A DNA stretch of 64,000 nt from Polaribacter sp. HaHaR_3_91 (GTDB lineage: Bacteria > Bacteroidota > Bacteroidia > Flavobacteriales > Flavobacteriaceae): NCBI RefSeq assembly GCF_019278525.1, contig NZ_CP058986.1, positions 558,001-622,000 on the forward strand. Direction: 5' to 3'. The translations under genes and the position numbers were made by a program. The notes under the pieces were generated by a model, which was given only the letters and a program-made list of their open reading frames with translations, searched no databases and was not told the DNA's origin. Of the stretch, positions 63,004 through 64,000 are shown piece after piece (positions within the stretch are counted from its first letter, which is position 1; each line of letters starts with the position of its first letter).

Positions 63004-64000
63004 CTAAACTTTCTGTAAGACTCCCAATGCGGTTTTTACAGTATCAATTCTTATAAAAGTGATTAATAAACGAATTCCGTTTTTGCTTTCTTTCTCTTTC
63101 ATTACGCAACTTTTAGGGTTTAGTTGCACATATTTTAACATTCTTGTAAACGCATCTGTGTGATAAAAATCGCTTTGTTGATTTGCTACAAAATAACCCA
63201 TCATTCTTTTTTGTTTTAGAATCACTTTCTCTAAACCAAGTTCTTTTGCCAACCATTTTATACGAACAGAATCTAATAAATCTTCTACTTGCGTAGGGAT
63301 TTCTCCAAAACGATCTATAATTTCAGTTTCAAAAACTAGTAATTCTTCTTCGGTTTTTAGCTCGCCTAATTTATTATACAAAGCCAATCTTTCTGTAATG
63401 GAATTGATATAATCATCTGGGAATAAAATCTCGAAATCAGTATCAATTGTAACCTCTTTTACGTACTCTTTTGGTTTGGAATTATCTGTAGGATACAATT
63501 CTTTAAATTCATTCTCTTTCAGTTCTTCGATGGCTTCTTGCAATATTTTCTGATAGGTGTCAAACCCAATATCATTGATAAAACCACTCTGTTCTCCACC
63601 TAATAAATCTCCAGCACCACGAATTTCTAAATCTTTCATGGCAATGTTAATTCCGCTTCCTAAGTCTGAAAATAATACCAAGGCTTCTATACGTTTTCTG
63701 GCATCATCCGTCATCATGTGGTATGGAGGCGTTATAAAGTAACAGAAGGCTTTTTTGTTAGAACGACCAACTCTACCACGCATTTGGTGTAAGTCTGAAA
63801 GGCCGAAATTATTAGCATTATTAATGAAAATTGTGTTTGCATTTGGTACATCTAAACCACTTTCTATAATGGTTGTAGAAACCAAAACATCAAAATCTCC
63901 ATTCATAAAACCGAGCATTAATCCCTCTAGTTTTTTACCTTCCATTTGTCCGTGGCCAATACCCACTTTTGCATTTGGCACTAAACGTTGAATTAAACCT
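63004..64000 (-). CDS. mfd: Transcription-repair coupling factor Mfd, C-terminal part (5' end beyond window)
   Basis: DNA translocase that removes stalled RNA polymerase and recruits UvrA. Only about 332 C-terminal residues lie in the window, and the gene runs off the right edge. Seen: IQRLVPNAKVGIGHGQMEG, DFDVLVSTTIIESGLDVPNA, NNFGLSDLHQMRGRVGRSNK and a TRCF domain starting near ELYPTDNSK, with DLGSGINIAMKDLEIRGAGDLLG-like and ILFPDDYINSITERLALYNK motifs. These helicase motifs V and VI plus the C-terminal TRCF domain separate Mfd from RecG. Confidence 0.95.
   Translation of the reverse strand, partial: GLIQRLVPNAKVGIGHGQMEGKKLEGLMLGFMNGDFDVLVSTTIIESGLDVPNANTIFINNANNFGLSDLHQMRGRVGRSNKKAFCYFITPPYHMMTDDARKRIEALVLFSDLGSGINIAMKDLEIRGAGDLLGGEQSGFINDIGFDTYQKILQEAIEELKENEFKELYPTDNSKPKEYVKEVTIDTDFEILFPDDYINSITERLALYNKLGELKTEEELLVFETEIIDRFGEIPTQVEDLLDSVRIKWLAKELGLEKVILKQKRMMGYFVANQQSDFYHTDAFTRMLKYVQLNPKSCVMKEKESKNGIRLLITFIRIDTVKTALGVLQKV

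Overview
The window is about 64 kb of low-GC chromosomal DNA from a member of the Flavobacteriaceae (Bacteroidota), probably a marine genus close to Polaribacter or Tenacibaculum. The evidence is the type IX secretion (T9SS) sorting domain, TSP3-rich OmpA proteins, DUF2723, DUF2911, a MutS-like membrane ATPase, and promoters of the Bacteroidota type (TTTG, a spacer of about 19 bases, TAnnTTTG). There is no phage, CRISPR array or transposase. Apart from small repeats it reads as ordinary host chromosome. The genus is inferred from gene content, not tested.

Layout. 1-5.7 kb: the start of a Sua5/TsaC gene (cut by the left edge); a three-gene DUF134 / small glycine-rich protein / NifX-like unit with a palindrome inside its promoter; a hotdog thioesterase; an unassigned 690-residue PLP enzyme; hemG and a small conserved gene. 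5.7-15.1 kb: amidase lipoprotein, polA, metallophosphoesterase, a thioredoxin-like protein without cysteines, a polysaccharide deacetylase and a large DUF2723 membrane protein. 15.3 kb: tRNA-Gln with a clear promoter and terminator. 15.4-16.9 kb: a CBM9-like protein and a VOC protein. 17-29.9 kb: a surface region with two duplicated membrane-spanning TPR/AraC regulators, a 2140-residue lectin/TSP3 protein exported by T9SS, two small membrane proteins and an OmpA/TSP3 protein.

30-46.8 kb is an amino acid biosynthesis block. thrA-thrB-thrC lies on the minus strand, and leuA-leuB-ilvD-ilvB-ilvN-ilvC-ilvA on the plus strand. Each arm has an unannotated leader peptide: a 13-residue Thr/Ile-rich peptide ahead of thrA, and a 21-residue Ile/Val/Leu-rich peptide followed by a strong terminator ahead of ilvD. 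ThrA-C make threonine, IlvA turns it into 2-oxobutyrate, and IlvB/N/C/D with LeuA/B lead on to Ile, Val and Leu. The two leaders therefore sense linked end products.

47-63 kb: GapN, DUF2007 and Usp proteins; the rimP-nusA-infB operon with a terminator in its 5' leader; a DUF2911 lipid-free secreted protein; leuS; a ThiF/MoeB-rhodanese fusion; a small membrane protein; and a membrane-anchored MutS-like ATPase. The right edge cuts mfd. Several small palindromic repeat families sit in the intergenic spaces, including one element nested in another at 62.8-63.0 kb.

The most unusual item is leuS. A DUF559 (Vsr-like nuclease fold) domain of about 100 residues lies in frame inside the CP1 editing domain of leucyl-tRNA synthetase, and the same protein has a second lineage insert with a CGC motif before KMSKS.
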